The position numbers and the translations under genes are program-made. The notes under the pieces were generated by a model. That model ran no database searches and had not been told where the DNA came from. It saw only the letters and a list, made by a program, of their open reading frames with translations. 64,000 nucleotides of DNA from an uncultured Negativicutes bacterium. GTDB lineage: Bacteria; Bacillota; Negativicutes; Veillonellales; Megasphaeraceae. Below, piece by piece: positions 24,546 to 34,340 of this stretch (within the stretch, counting starts at the first letter, position 1; every line of letters begins with the position of its first letter). The DNA lies in contig CAADUJ010000013.1 of the NCBI GenBank assembly GCA_900752195.1, positions 25,597 to 89,596 on the forward strand, given 5' to 3'.

Positions 24546-26636
24546 ATGAAACAAAAAACCAACCTGACTGTTTCCTATCCCTCGGTACCTGAATTGACAT
24601 TCCGCGGCATGTTCTTAGGCATGCTGATTACAGTCATATTCACGGCATCCAACGTGTATCTGGGATTGAAAGTCGGTTTGACGTTCTCGTCATCTATTCC
24701 GGCAGCAGTCATCTCCATGGCCATCTTGCGTATGTTCAAGGATTCCAATATTTTGGAAAACAACATGGTTCAGACGCAGGCATCGGCAGCTGGCACATTG
24801 TCAGCTATTATCTTTATTCTTCCTGGCTTGCTCATGCTGGGATATTGGCAAGGATTCCCCTTCTGGCAGACAATGTTGCTCTGCGCATGCGGTGGTTCCT
24901 TAGGCGTATTGTTCACCATTCCGTTGCGCCGTGCCATGGTCGTCAACAGCGACCTGCCTTATCCAGAAGGCCGTGCCGCCGCAGAAATCCTGAAAGTCGG
25001 CAGTGAAATCCGTCATGAAAAGGCTGTTGGCCACGATACGAGCAAAAAAGAAACGGGCATGAAGGATATCGTTCTCGGTACGGGGCTTGCCGGCATTTTC
25101 AGTTTTTGCTCCAATGGTCTTCACATTGCATCATCGGAATTTAGTCATTTCATACATCTTGGCAGTAAGGCCATTACACAGCTTCCTATGGGCTTTTCCA
25201 TGGCCCTTCTCGGTGCCGGGTACCTCATCGGTATCACCAGCGGTATCGCCATCCTCGTCGGTACACTCCTGGCCTGGGTCGTCTTCGTTCCGTATTTGAC
25301 GAGCATCCTGTCTCCGGCCGATGGCCAGACGGCAGCAGCCTTTGCACAAACCATCTGGGCGCAGAAAGTCCGCTTCATCGGTGCAGGTTGTATCGGTATC
25401 GCCGCAATCTGGACCCTTATCCGCCTAGCTAAGCCTGTCGTCGATGGCATCAAGATGTCCATCAACGCCTTACGCGAAAATGACACGGAAGAAAAGAAAC
25501 TGCTCCATCATACGGACATCGACATGTCTCCAAAATCGGTTGGCATCGTATTCCTTTGCATCTTAGCAGGCCTGTTTATTACGTTCTACTCCTTTGTCAG
25601 CGCTGCTAACTTGCCTACTTCTATTACGATCATCTACATCGTCGTCGGTATCGTCGTCGCTATGCTCATGGGCTTCTTCGTAGCTGCCGCCTGCGGTTAC
25701 ATGGCAGGCCTCATCGGTACTTCGGCTAGTCCGATTTCCGGTATCGGCATTTTGGGCATCATCATTTCGTCCCTCGTCGTATTGGCTATTGGCTCGTCCT
25801 TCGGCATCTTCGAAACGGCAGAAGGAACACAATTCGCCACGGCACTTGCCATCTTCATCACAGCTGTCATCGTCAGCGTCGCCGCTATTTCCAACGATAA
25901 CCTGCAGGACCTTAAGACTGGTTATATCGTCGGCGCTACACCCTGGAAACAGCAGGTTGCCTTGATTCTCGGTTCCATTATCGGCGCTTTTGCCATTGCC
26001 CCTGTATTGAATCTTCTCTATCAGGCCTACGGCTTTACAGGCGCACTACCTCGTGCTTCTATGGACCCCACACAGGCATTAGCAGCTCCTCAGGCTACAC
26101 TTATGACGACGATTGCACAAGGTATCTTTTCGGCTAGTCTCGATTGGAATTACATCCTCTTCGGTATTGTCGTCGGTATCGTCTGCATCATCGTCGACTT
26201 GCTTCTCACTAGCAAGACAACGTCCCTTGCACTACCTCCTCTGGCAGTCGGTATGGGTATTTATCTGCCGCCGACATTGGAAATTCCCCTTGTCATCGGC
26301 TCTGTTATGGGTTATCTCGTACATCGTTACCTTCGCAGCCGCGCTGAAAAACGCAGCCCTGACCATGTAGAAGAAGATGTAGAAGCCTGCAACCATCGCG
26401 GCGTATTGCTCGCATCAGGCCTCATCGTTGGCGAAAGTCTCGTAGGCGTTATCATCGCCTTGATCATCGTCGTATCTGTCACATCTGGCGGTAGCGAAAA
26501 TCCTCTTGCCATCGTTGGCAAGGATTTCAAGACCATTGCAGATTGCATAGGCTTTGTAGCCTTCATCGGCACCATTGCCATCTTCATCCGTCACGTCTTG
26601 ATTACGAAGTTTGATCCGAAGGAAATAGAAAAGTAA
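24546..26636 (+). CDS. OPT-family oligopeptide/metal-chelate transporter
   Basis: 696 residues with about 16 hydrophobic segments. OPT signatures: ELTFRGMFLGMLITVIFTAS near the N-terminus, NVYLGLKVGLTFSSSIPAAV, NNMVQTQASAAGTL and LPYPEGRAAAEILKVG. The OPT family imports oligopeptides or peptide-like chelates by proton symport. Start ATG 24546 lies behind GCAGGAGG. Gene ends at a strong terminator. Pairing with pepD (divergent) supports peptide uptake and hydrolysis. Confidence 0.93.
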   Translation: MKQKTNLTVSYPSVPELTFRGMFLGMLITVIFTASNVYLGLKVGLTFSSSIPAAVISMAILRMFKDSNILENNMVQTQASAAGTLSAIIFILPGLLMLGYWQGFPFWQTMLLCACGGSLGVLFTIPLRRAMVVNSDLPYPEGRAAAEILKVGSEIRHEKAVGHDTSKKETGMKDIVLGTGLAGIFSFCSNGLHIASSEFSHFIHLGSKAITQLPMGFSMALLGAGYLIGITSGIAILVGTLLAWVVFVPYLTSILSPADGQTAAAFAQTIWAQKVRFIGAGCIGIAAIWTLIRLAKPVVDGIKMSINALRENDTEEKKLLHHTDIDMSPKSVGIVFLCILAGLFITFYSFVSAANLPTSITIIYIVVGIVVAMLMGFFVAAACGYMAGLIGTSASPISGIGILGIIISSLVVLAIGSSFGIFETAEGTQFATALAIFITAVIVSVAAISNDNLQDLKTGYIVGATPWKQQVALILGSIIGAFAIAPVLNLLYQAYGFTGALPRASMDPTQALAAPQATLMTTIAQGIFSASLDWNYILFGIVVGIVCIIVDLLLTSKTTSLALPPLAVGMGIYLPPTLEIPLVIGSVMGYLVHRYLRSRAEKRSPDHVEEDVEACNHRGVLLASGLIVGESLVGVIIALIIVVSVTSGGSENPLAIVGKDFKTIADCIGFVAFIGTIAIFIRHVLITKFDPKEIEK

Positions 26637-26681
26637 TACCATTTCCTAGTGAATTATTAGAATTAGATTAAAATTTACTTG

Positions 26682-26720
26682 TAAAAGGCACCGATATTCT
26701 ATATCGGTGCCTTTTATTTT
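26682..26720 (+). terminator. Terminator after the OPT gene
   Basis: AAAAGGCACCGATAT/ATATCGGTGCCTTTT stem with a three-base loop and T-rich tail. Confidence 0.92.
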
Positions 26721-26881
26721 GTATAAATATACTATAAAAAAGCATTTTCACGATATAATGACCTGTTGTCTATGGCCCCGTTTCTCATCGCATGATCCAT
26801 TTTTTATAATTTTGGAAATCACTTTTCGCAATATTTATTTTATATTATATATATTAATTTTACTATTTGTTAAATTTATGG

Positions 26882-26887
26882 TATAAT
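26882..26887 (+). promoter_or_regulatory. Putative -10 of the BCCT gene
   Basis: TATAAT in a very AT-rich 217-bp upstream region; no clear -35. Confidence 0.4.
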
Positions 26888-26937
26888 ATTGAAATAATAT
26901 CGTTTTTTTATATTATTTTTTTCAGTGAGGTGACTCT

Positions 26938-28944
26938 ATGAATTGGTTTAAAAATTTATCTTTTCACTGTAATTTCGAGTATTCCGTCACTGTGCCTAGT
27001 TTATGTATCATCATAGTCACGGTGTTAAGTTGTATGATTATTCCCGACCAAGCAAACACGTTTTTCCAGATGGCAAAAAACGCCATCTTTGGGTCTTTTA
27101 GTTGGGTTTATATATTGAGCGTTGCCTTTTTCCTGCTCTTCCTCCTCATCCTTTGTATCGGAAAACTTGGTGATATCCGTCTCGGTGAAGATGATGAAGA
27201 ACCGGACTACTCCTTGTTCTCCTGGATTTGCATGCTCTTTGCCGCCGGCATGGGCATCGGCCTCATGTACTTTGGTGTTGCCGAACCGATGTCACATTAC
27301 GTCATACCACTCCATTCTTCTTTTGATGGCTCCATGAAGATGAAAGATGCCATGGTCAACACCATTTTTCACTGGGGACTCCATGCGTGGGCCATTTATG
27401 GCATCGTGGGCTTATCCCTTGCCTATTTCGGCTACCGCTATCAGCTTCCTCTGACCCTTCGTTCCGGTTTTTATCCCGTATTAAAGAAAAAAGGCAAGGG
27501 AATCATCGGTATTGCCATTGACGTCGTCGCCTTATGCGCTACTATATTCGGCTTGACGACAACCCTCGGTTATGGAGCGTTACAGCTCGATGCCGGACTT
27601 ACAGCTGTAGGATTTTTTGATTCTTTCCAGTTTTCTCACATTATTGGTCTCGTTATCCTCGCTGTATCCTTAGCCGTCTTTTCTGCCGTTTCCGGTGTCA
27701 GCCGTGGCGTCCGCTACTTAAGTCAGGGCAACTTGATTCTCGTCATCGCCTTATTGCTGTTTATCCTCTTTACAGGACCGACGGTCTACGTATTATCGGC
27801 CTTTACCGAAAACATCGGATACTATCTCTCCAATTTGATTGAATTATCCCTGCGCACCTTTGCCTATGAAGCGACGCAGGAAGAATGGTTCACCAATTGG
27901 ACTATCATGTACTGGGCCTGGTGGATTTCATGGGCGCCTTTTGTCGGCCTCTTCATTGCCAAAATCTCTAAAGGCCGGACGGTCCGTGAATTCGTGTCAT
28001 GTGTACTCCTTGTCCCGACATTATTCAATATTCTCTGGATGTCCGTATTTGGTAATGCGTCCTTCTGGGTCGACAGCCAGACCGGTGGGGCTCTGTCGGC
28101 TATTATCAACAATACAGAAGCGATGCTCTTCGTTTTCCTTCAGTTTTTCCCGTTGCCTTCCCTTACATCATTTGCTGCCATACTGGCAATTTTCATATTC
28201 TTCGTGACATCCGCTGATTCAGGTATCTTCGTCATCAACAGTCTGGCTTCCCACGGCAAGAGCCGTTTCCCCCGCTGGCAAAGTGCTTTCTGGGGTGCCT
28301 TACTGGCAATATTGGCACTGGCTCTCTTATATTCCGGTGGTCTCGCAGCATTGCAGACCATGACTATCGTCATGGCCCTTCCCCTTTCCATCTTAATGAT
28401 GCTTATGGCTCTATGCCTATTGCGAGGAATGATCATCGATACGTCCTATTTTGGCCGCGGCCTGTCTAAGAGCACAAGTTATTGGGATGGATCCCGTTGG
28501 AAATGGCGTCTAAAACAAATCCTTTCCACGACGACACCGTCTGATTTCCAGCAATTCCTGCAAGATACAGTAAGCCCTGCCTTTGCAGAAATTACGGATG
28601 AATTGAAGAAGAATGGCATTACCGCTACTATCGAACGAGGTAGTACAGATGATACGCCATTTATTGAAATATGTGTAAAAAACCATAAACTCATCAATTT
28701 CGTCTATGGTATTACCTATAAGGAAACGGTCTTATCTCACATCGTTGTCGAAGATCCGTTAATTCCGACCATCAATGACAGAGAAACGTTTGAACCTATA
28801 TGCTATTTCTCAGATGGACGTCGTGGCTACAGCGTAAAATATATGAGCAAGGAAGAACTCATTACAGATGTGCTGCGACAATTTGAACGCTATATGAAGC
28901 TTGCCAGCGATGGAGAATATACGCTGTATCTATACGACAAATAA
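26938..28944 (+). CDS. BCCT-family betaine/choline/carnitine transporter
   Basis: 668 residues, start behind GTGAGGTG. Twelve membrane segments with family motifs: FAAGMGIGLMYFGVAEPMSHY and TIMYWAWWISWAPFVGLFIAKISKGR (in two pieces), plus SADSGIFVINSLAS. It imports a quaternary ammonium compound such as glycine betaine, choline or carnitine, driven by ions. The C-terminal cytoplasmic extension of about 130 residues (from about 535) resembles BetT-type osmosensing tails. Whether substrate use is osmotic or nutritional cannot be told. Monocistronic. Confidence 0.94.
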   Translation: MNWFKNLSFHCNFEYSVTVPSLCIIIVTVLSCMIIPDQANTFFQMAKNAIFGSFSWVYILSVAFFLLFLLILCIGKLGDIRLGEDDEEPDYSLFSWICMLFAAGMGIGLMYFGVAEPMSHYVIPLHSSFDGSMKMKDAMVNTIFHWGLHAWAIYGIVGLSLAYFGYRYQLPLTLRSGFYPVLKKKGKGIIGIAIDVVALCATIFGLTTTLGYGALQLDAGLTAVGFFDSFQFSHIIGLVILAVSLAVFSAVSGVSRGVRYLSQGNLILVIALLLFILFTGPTVYVLSAFTENIGYYLSNLIELSLRTFAYEATQEEWFTNWTIMYWAWWISWAPFVGLFIAKISKGRTVREFVSCVLLVPTLFNILWMSVFGNASFWVDSQTGGALSAIINNTEAMLFVFLQFFPLPSLTSFAAILAIFIFFVTSADSGIFVINSLASHGKSRFPRWQSAFWGALLAILALALLYSGGLAALQTMTIVMALPLSILMMLMALCLLRGMIIDTSYFGRGLSKSTSYWDGSRWKWRLKQILSTTTPSDFQQFLQDTVSPAFAEITDELKKNGITATIERGSTDDTPFIEICVKNHKLINFVYGITYKETVLSHIVVEDPLIPTINDRETFEPICYFSDGRRGYSVKYMSKEELITDVLRQFERYMKLASDGEYTLYLYDK

Positions 28945-28950
28945 ACACGC

Positions 28951-28998
28951 AAAAAAGACAGTACTCCCGAGCGATATGCTGTGAGCACTGTCTTTTTT
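28951..28998. terminator. Bidirectional terminator
   Basis: AAAAAAGACAGT pairs with ACTGTCTTTTTT around a larger loop; between converging BCCT and pirin genes. Confidence 0.8.
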
Positions 28999-29004
28999 CT
29001 ATTA

Positions 29005-29850
29005 TCAGTCTTCTTCAATCATCTTTTCTTTCAGGAATGTACCCTTGCGCAATTCCTGAAATGCGTCATAGAGCTTTTCCTGGGTATCCATGACGATGGG
29101 ACCGCCCCAATATACGGGTTCATGGAGGGCCTTAGAACTCATGAACATCACTTCTGTCGATTTATTTCCACCTGTAAGAGTAACACTATCGCCTTGCGAC
29201 AGCTTAACAGCCGTCTTTTCCTCTACGTTTTCGCCGGCAATGGCCGCATTGCCTTGCAGTGTAAACGCCATGACAGACCGGTCTTCTTCCGTCGGAATCG
29301 TAATAGATTTTCCTGGTTCGAGAAGGATATGGTAGTAGTCTAATGGCAAGTGGTGACCTTCATATCCTTTCTTTTCGCCATATTGCCCCATGAGGAGACG
29401 GAGTACACCGCCATCAAAGGAAATTTCTTGTATATCCTCTTTTTTGATGGCGTGATAGACTGGCGACGACATCTTTTCTTCTTTAGGAAGATTGAGCCAT
29501 AACTGAAGTCCACATTCTCTAGGAACAGGTGGAATCCGTTCTTCATGAAGAACGCCGGATCCGGCATTCATATATTGTACTTCGCCATCTGAAATAGTAT
29601 CTTCGAAACCGAGTGTATCGGAATGACTAATACTGCCATGAGCGAGGAAGGTAATCGTTTCAATGCCCCGATGCGGATGCATAGGGAAACCTGCCGTATA
29701 GTCTTCCGGACGCTGGGAATCAAAGGAATCCAGCATGAGAAATGGATCAAAATCACGAACCGTTTCATTTCCTAAGACGCGGATAAGATGGACGCCTGCA
29801 CCATCTACCGTAGCATTCCCTTTTACGCGGTGTATAATATGTCTTTCCAT
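29005..29850 (-). CDS. Pirin-family bicupin protein
   Basis: 281 residues. N-terminal cupin motifs FDPFLMLDSFDS, FPMHPHRGIETITFL and YMNAGSGVLHEE supply the metal-binding His and Glu of pirins; the C-terminal cupin is weaker. Pirins bind iron and some have quercetin dioxygenase activity or bind metabolic enzymes. It follows a MarR gene by 30 bp and is co-transcribed, so its expression is probably controlled by that repressor. This is a common pairing in bacteria. Confidence 0.92.
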   Translation of the reverse strand: MERHIIHRVKGNATVDGAGVHLIRVLGNETVRDFDPFLMLDSFDSQRPEDYTAGFPMHPHRGIETITFLAHGSISHSDTLGFEDTISDGEVQYMNAGSGVLHEERIPPVPRECGLQLWLNLPKEEKMSSPVYHAIKKEDIQEISFDGGVLRLLMGQYGEKKGYEGHHLPLDYYHILLEPGKSITIPTEEDRSVMAFTLQGNAAIAGENVEEKTAVKLSQGDSVTLTGGNKSTEVMFMSSKALHEPVYWGGPIVMDTQEKLYDAFQELRKGTFLKEKMIEED

Positions 29851-29880
29851 GTGTCATAACCTCCTTCATGATCACGCAGA

Positions 29881-30291
29881 TCATGTCCGTTTGTACTTTT
29901 GCAAGAGTTTGATAAGCTGGCGCTTTTCTCGCTCATCCCAACACGCAAATGCTTTATCAATGAGCACTTCATTTTGAGGATATACCTTTTCAATGATGTG
30001 CCGGCCTTTACTAGTAAGAGATACGATAGACCGCCGCCGGTCTTTTGGATCCGTTTCTTTTACGACGAGCCCTTGCTTCTGCAAATTGCCAATGACAACG
30101 GGAATCGTGCCATCACTGGATAGAACGGCCTCTTTAATGGAACCAATGGAAAGGTCTCCCTTGTGATACAATGCTTCAAGGACAGCAAACTGGCTCAACG
30201 TAAGGCCCTGTTCATTTACAAGCAATGCCGTATGTCTGTCAATATGATTGACAATGCGGTGTAAATAAATCAAAATGGCTAACGATTTCAT
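29881..30291 (-). CDS. MarR-family transcriptional regulator
   Basis: 136 residues. Winged-helix core: LTLSQFAVLEALYHKGDLSIGSI (recognition region) and QGLVVKETDPKDRRRSIVSL, the conserved wing DxRD/RR motif. Dimerisation helices lie at both ends. An inverted repeat over its own transcription start suggests autorepression relieved by a small ligand or oxidation. The downstream pirin gene is the obvious target. ATG behind TAGGAGG. Confidence 0.94.
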   Translation of the reverse strand: MKSLAILIYLHRIVNHIDRHTALLVNEQGLTLSQFAVLEALYHKGDLSIGSIKEAVLSSDGTIPVVIGNLQKQGLVVKETDPKDRRRSIVSLTSKGRHIIEKVYPQNEVLIDKAFACWDEREKRQLIKLLQKYKRT

Positions 30292-30306
30292 AGCAACCTC
30301 CTATAA

Positions 30307-30352
30307 TATCTCTAACTAGATACAATTTATCACAATTGATGTCATTTGTCAA
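30307..30352 (-). promoter_or_regulatory. marR promoter with operator-like inverted repeat
   Basis: Minus strand TTGACA (30347-30352), 17-bp spacer, TAAATT (30324-30329). TATCT-N6-AGATA (30307-30322) covers the start of transcription, the usual place of a MarR operator. Confidence 0.7.
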
Positions 30353-30391
30353 TAACATTCATGTAGCTTGCTCAATCCATATGCACATACG

Positions 30392-30432
30392 AAAAAGGCG
30401 TAACGCCTGGGGCTGCCCCATTCGTCACGCCT
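30392..30432 (-). terminator. Terminator after PFOR
   Basis: AGGCGTGACG / CGTTACGCCT outer stem, with an inner GGGGC-T-GCCCC palindrome, followed by five T on the minus strand. Confidence 0.75.
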
Positions 30433-30505
30433 CTCTCGTTTAGCTTATACAGAAGAGCGTTTATCTATCTACCTAAAGGAGTTAGATCGGAAGTTAGATT
30501 GTGTT

Positions 30506-33500
30506 TTATTTTTCGTCATATGCTTTTGACATGCGGACATATCCTTCGTAACGGTCTTTCGCATCTTGTTCTGTCTTTTCATACAGAGCTTCGGCAGTAT
30601 CCGGGAAGGTACGCTGGAGCGATGCGAAACGTGTTTCACCGAGGAGGAAGTCGCGGAAATTAGCTGTCGGCGGTTTGGAATCAAGGATGAAGGGGTTCTT
30701 GCCTTCCTTCTTCAAGTCCGGATTGTATCTCCAGAGGTGCCAGTAACCAGCTTCAACAGCGCGTTTTTCTTCGAGCATGCTCTGACCCTGACCAACTTTG
30801 AGGCCATGGTTGATGCACGGTGCATAGCCGATGATAAGGGACGGTCCATTATATGCTTCAGCTTCTTTCAGCGCTTTCATGAACTGATTCTTATCAGCGC
30901 CCATAGCAACCTGAGCTACGTATACATAGCCATAAGTAGCTTCCATCATGCCCAGGTCTTTCTTCTTCGTCTTCTTACCAGAAGCTGCGAATTTAGCAAC
31001 TGCAGCAGTCGGAGTAGCCTTGGAGGATTGGCCACCGGTGTTGGAGTACACTTCTGTATCGAATACGAGGACGTTGATGTCTTCGTTCATAGCGAGAACA
31101 TGGTCTAAGCCACCATAACCGATATCGTATGCCCAGCCGTCACCGCCGAAGATCCACTGGCTCCGTTTAACGAGGAACTGTTTCATATCATAGATACGTT
31201 CTAATTCCGGTTTACCAGCTTTTTCAGCTTCCAGAAGAGCTACGATCGCATCTGCACGTTCGCGCGTACCATCACCAACGAGTTTATTGACTTTCCAGTC
31301 TTTGAAAGCTTCCTGGAGTTTCGGGCTGGCAACAGCCATAGCGTCGTCGATATATTTTTCCAGAAGATCCCGTTCTGCTTTTTCAGCAAGCATCATGCCG
31401 AAGCCATATTCTGCGTTATCTTCAAAGAGGGATGTAGACCAGGCCGGGCCATGACCCTTTTCGTTTTTCGTATAACCGCAATCCGGTGCACTACCGCCCC
31501 AGACGCTGGAGCAGCCATGAGCATTGGCAACGACCATGCGATCGCCGAAGAGCTGCGTAACTACTTTGCAATACGGTGTTTCTGCACAACCTGCGCAAGC
31601 ACCAGTAAATTCGAGCAACGGTTGTTCGAACTGACTGCCGATGACCGTGTTCTTATCCATGGGGTTCTTCTTAGCCGGCAAATCGATGACATAATCCCAC
31701 AATTCAGACCGATATTCTTCCTGGTCGAACGGCTTCATGACGAGAGCGTCTTTCGGGCAGACATGTGTACAGCTACCGCAGCCGAGGCAGTCCATAACGG
31801 AAACAACGATGTTATATTTAAAGCCCGGTGCGACTCTGATTTCTTTATCCTGATAGCCTTTCGGTGCCTTTTCTGCTTCTTCCGGAGTCATAAGGAACGG
31901 ACGGATGGCAGCATGAGGGCAAACGAAGGAACACGTGTTACAACCGATACATTTTTCAGCATCCCAGGTTGGTACAAACATAGCAACGCCGCGTTTTTCT
32001 TCAGCAGCTGTGCCAGTCGGCCAACGACCATCTTCAAATCCCGTATATGCGCTGACAGGAAGGTCATCGCCTTCAAGAGCATTTACAGGCATTGCAAATT
32101 CACGGAAGAATTTCGTATGTTTCGAAAGATCTGCCGGCGTATCTTCAGCATCAGCCCACGATGCAGGAACATCCACTTTAACGATAGCCGAGAGACCCTG
32201 ATCAATAGCGGCATTGTTCATGTCGACGATCTTCTGGCCTTTCTTGCCATAGGATTCAACAACGGATTCTTTCAACTTTTGGATAGCCAGTTCAAGAGGA
32301 ATAACTTCCGAAAGTTTAAAGAATGCGGACTGCATAATCATGTTGATACGGCCACCAAGACCGATACTCTGGGCAATACCTACAGCATCGATGATGTAGA
32401 AATCGACGTGGTTGCGAGCAATGGAACGTTTGAGCTGAGCCGGTAATTTTTCACCTAATTCTTCCGGTTTCCATACGGTGTTGAGCAGGAACGTACCGCC
32501 TTCTTTAATGCCGCGGAGGAGATCGAAACCATGGACATAAGACTGACGATGACATGCGATAAAATCAGCACTATTGATGAGATACGGCATCTTGATCGGC
32601 GTATCACCAAAGCGCAGATGCGATACTGTTACGCCGCCAGATTTCTTCGAGTCATATGCAAAGTATGCCTGAGCATACATATCCGTGTTATCACCAATAA
32701 TCTTGATAGCGCTCTTGTTAGCACCGACAGTACCATCAGAGCCGAAGCCCCAGAACTTACATGCTTTCAGGCCTTTGCCGCCTGTGCTGATTCCCGGTAC
32801 GCGCGGCAACGATTTAAATGTGACGTCGTCGACGATGCTCAAGGTAAAGTCGTTCTTCGGTTCGAAGGATTTCAAGTTTTCAAATGCTGCTACCACATCA
32901 CCTGGTAAGAATTCTTTAGAGGCGATACCATAGCGGCCATGATATACCTTAGGAGCCCTGTCAGCAGCAGCGAAGCAGGCCGCTACGCTATGATAGAGCG
33001 GTTCGCCGTTAGCGCCGGTTTCTTTCGTGCGGTCGAGGACGGCAATCTTCTTGACCGTATTCGGCAATGCAGCGAGGAAATGTTTTTCCGAGAACGGGCG
33101 GAACATATGAACGTTTACACAACCGACTTTTTCGCCTTGTTCAACGAGGAGACGAACTGTTTCTTCAATTGTCTGTGCGCCAGAGCCCATGGCGATAAGA
33201 ACGAATTCTGCATCAGGAGCACCGGTGTAATTGAACAGGTGGTATTCACGGCCCGTAATTTCACTGATTTTCTTCATGTAGCCTTCTGCTACATCTGGTA
33301 CGATATCATAGAATTTATTAAGGGATTCACGGTGCTGCATGAATGTTTCAGCTGGTTCGCAGAAGGAAATAGCTTCCGGATTATCCGGGTTCATGCCGCG
33401 TTTACGGAATTCTGTAACGGCCTTCATGTCCAGCATAGGACGGAGGTCTTCGTAAGGAATGCATTCAATCTTCTGGATTTCATGAGATGTACGGAAACCA

Positions 33501-34018
33501 TCGAAGAAGTTGAGGATAGGAATACGACAGGTAATAGCCGTAGCATGAACGACTGCCGACAAATCCATAACTTCCTGAACACTCGATTCTACCATCATGC
33601 TGATACCAGTGCCGCGCATAGCCATCGCGTCGTCATGGCCGGCAAAAATGGTGTACCCGTTTGTAGCAACCGTACGGGATGCAACCTGGAATACGCCAGG
33701 GAGCAATTCGCTGGAAATTTTGAACATGTTGGAAAGCATGATCATCATACCCTGAGATGATGTAAACGTCGTCGTGAGGGCACCGGCCTGCAAAGCACCA
33801 TGCATAGCGCCAGCTGCGCCTTTTTCAGACTGCATTTCCTGTACTTGTACAGGAACGCCGAATAAGTTCTTACGGCCATGGGCAGCCCATTCGTCAACGT
33901 GTTCAGCCATCGGTGACGACGGTGTAATCGGGAAAATGGAAGCTACTTCCGTAAATGCGTAGGATATATACGCTGCAGCTTCGTTGCCGTCCATTGTCTT
34001 AAAAATTTTTTTCGTCAT
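30506..34018 (-). CDS. nifJ: Pyruvate:ferredoxin (flavodoxin) oxidoreductase
   Basis: 1170 residues, the full-length homodimeric type. It oxidises pyruvate to acetyl-CoA and CO2, reducing ferredoxin; central to anaerobic fermentation and the electron source for hydrogenase. Domains in order: pyrimidine-binding domain (AYAFTEVASIFPITPSSPMA), transketolase C domain, gamma domain, two [4Fe-4S] sites (CIGCNTCSFVCPHAAI and CLGCGSCTHVCPKDAL), and the TPP domain with GACAGCAETPYCK and the fourth-cluster Cys near GCSSVWGGSAPDCGY. ATG 34018 has GGAGAGGAG upstream. Monocistronic with its own promoter and terminator. The gene ends downstream of the hydrogenase-maturation operon, in keeping with its link to ferredoxin supply. 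Confidence 0.97.
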   Translation of the reverse strand: MTKKIFKTMDGNEAAAYISYAFTEVASIFPITPSSPMAEHVDEWAAHGRKNLFGVPVQVQEMQSEKGAAGAMHGALQAGALTTTFTSSQGMMIMLSNMFKISSELLPGVFQVASRTVATNGYTIFAGHDDAMAMRGTGISMMVESSVQEVMDLSAVVHATAITCRIPILNFFDGFRTSHEIQKIECIPYEDLRPMLDMKAVTEFRKRGMNPDNPEAISFCEPAETFMQHRESLNKFYDIVPDVAEGYMKKISEITGREYHLFNYTGAPDAEFVLIAMGSGAQTIEETVRLLVEQGEKVGCVNVHMFRPFSEKHFLAALPNTVKKIAVLDRTKETGANGEPLYHSVAACFAAADRAPKVYHGRYGIASKEFLPGDVVAAFENLKSFEPKNDFTLSIVDDVTFKSLPRVPGISTGGKGLKACKFWGFGSDGTVGANKSAIKIIGDNTDMYAQAYFAYDSKKSGGVTVSHLRFGDTPIKMPYLINSADFIACHRQSYVHGFDLLRGIKEGGTFLLNTVWKPEELGEKLPAQLKRSIARNHVDFYIIDAVGIAQSIGLGGRINMIMQSAFFKLSEVIPLELAIQKLKESVVESYGKKGQKIVDMNNAAIDQGLSAIVKVDVPASWADAEDTPADLSKHTKFFREFAMPVNALEGDDLPVSAYTGFEDGRWPTGTAAEEKRGVAMFVPTWDAEKCIGCNTCSFVCPHAAIRPFLMTPEEAEKAPKGYQDKEIRVAPGFKYNIVVSVMDCLGCGSCTHVCPKDALVMKPFDQEEYRSELWDYVIDLPAKKNPMDKNTVIGSQFEQPLLEFTGACAGCAETPYCKVVTQLFGDRMVVANAHGCSSVWGGSAPDCGYTKNEKGHGPAWSTSLFEDNAEYGFGMMLAEKAERDLLEKYIDDAMAVASPKLQEAFKDWKVNKLVGDGTRERADAIVALLEAEKAGKPELERIYDMKQFLVKRSQWIFGGDGWAYDIGYGGLDHVLAMNEDINVLVFDTEVYSNTGGQSSKATPTAAVAKFAASGKKTKKKDLGMMEATYGYVYVAQVAMGADKNQFMKALKEAEAYNGPSLIIGYAPCINHGLKVGQGQSMLEEKRAVEAGYWHLWRYNPDLKKEGKNPFILDSKPPTANFRDFLLGETRFASLQRTFPDTAEALYEKTEQDAKDRYEGYVRMSKAYDEK

Positions 34019-34091
34019 GGTAAAATTTCTCCTCTCCTGTCAAATATAAGCTTTTACTTAAAGAGCACTTACGCACTTATTTGATGGTTTC

Positions 34092-34120
34092 ATTGTATGC
34101 TATAGGTCATAAAATCACAA
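34092..34120 (-). promoter_or_regulatory. PFOR promoter
   Basis: Minus strand TTGTGA (34115-34120), 17-bp spacer, TACAAT (34092-34097); leader of about 65 nt. Confidence 0.65.
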
Positions 34121-34211
34121 GCATTTCAGTCATAATTACCATGAATTTATTTTATAATAAATTCTCAAAATCTTCTATATTCGCCTGTATCATCATATTT
34201 TACAGGCATAA

Positions 34212-34242
34212 AAAAACTGGTACTTTATTATGTACCAGTTTA
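34212..34242 (-). terminator. Terminator of the hydrogenase-maturation operon
   Basis: CTGGTAC/GTACCAG stem (extended by A-T pairs) followed on the minus strand by seven T; 100 bp after the PAP2 gene and before the PFOR promoter. Confidence 0.88.
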
Positions 34243-34340
34243 GTACCACTGCGATATTTTGATAAATATTGTACTCTATTTTACATAGATAAACAGAAAA
34301 TTGTATATTTTTTACACAGCGCCACCTTAAAAGGAGGTAC

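Larger units (their letters stand above)
34019..34340. other. Intergenic region between the PAP2 gene and PFOR
   Basis: AT-rich 322 bp containing the PFOR promoter and a strong minus-strand terminator. An open frame of 87 codons on the plus strand here (34081-34344) runs through the terminator and lacks a proper start site, so I do not call it a gene. Confidence 0.5.

Noticed and set aside
31451..32446. 331-codon open frame on the plus strand inside PFOR
   Set aside because: Antisense shadow of a highly conserved gene with strong codon bias; no ribosome binding site and no recognisable protein features.
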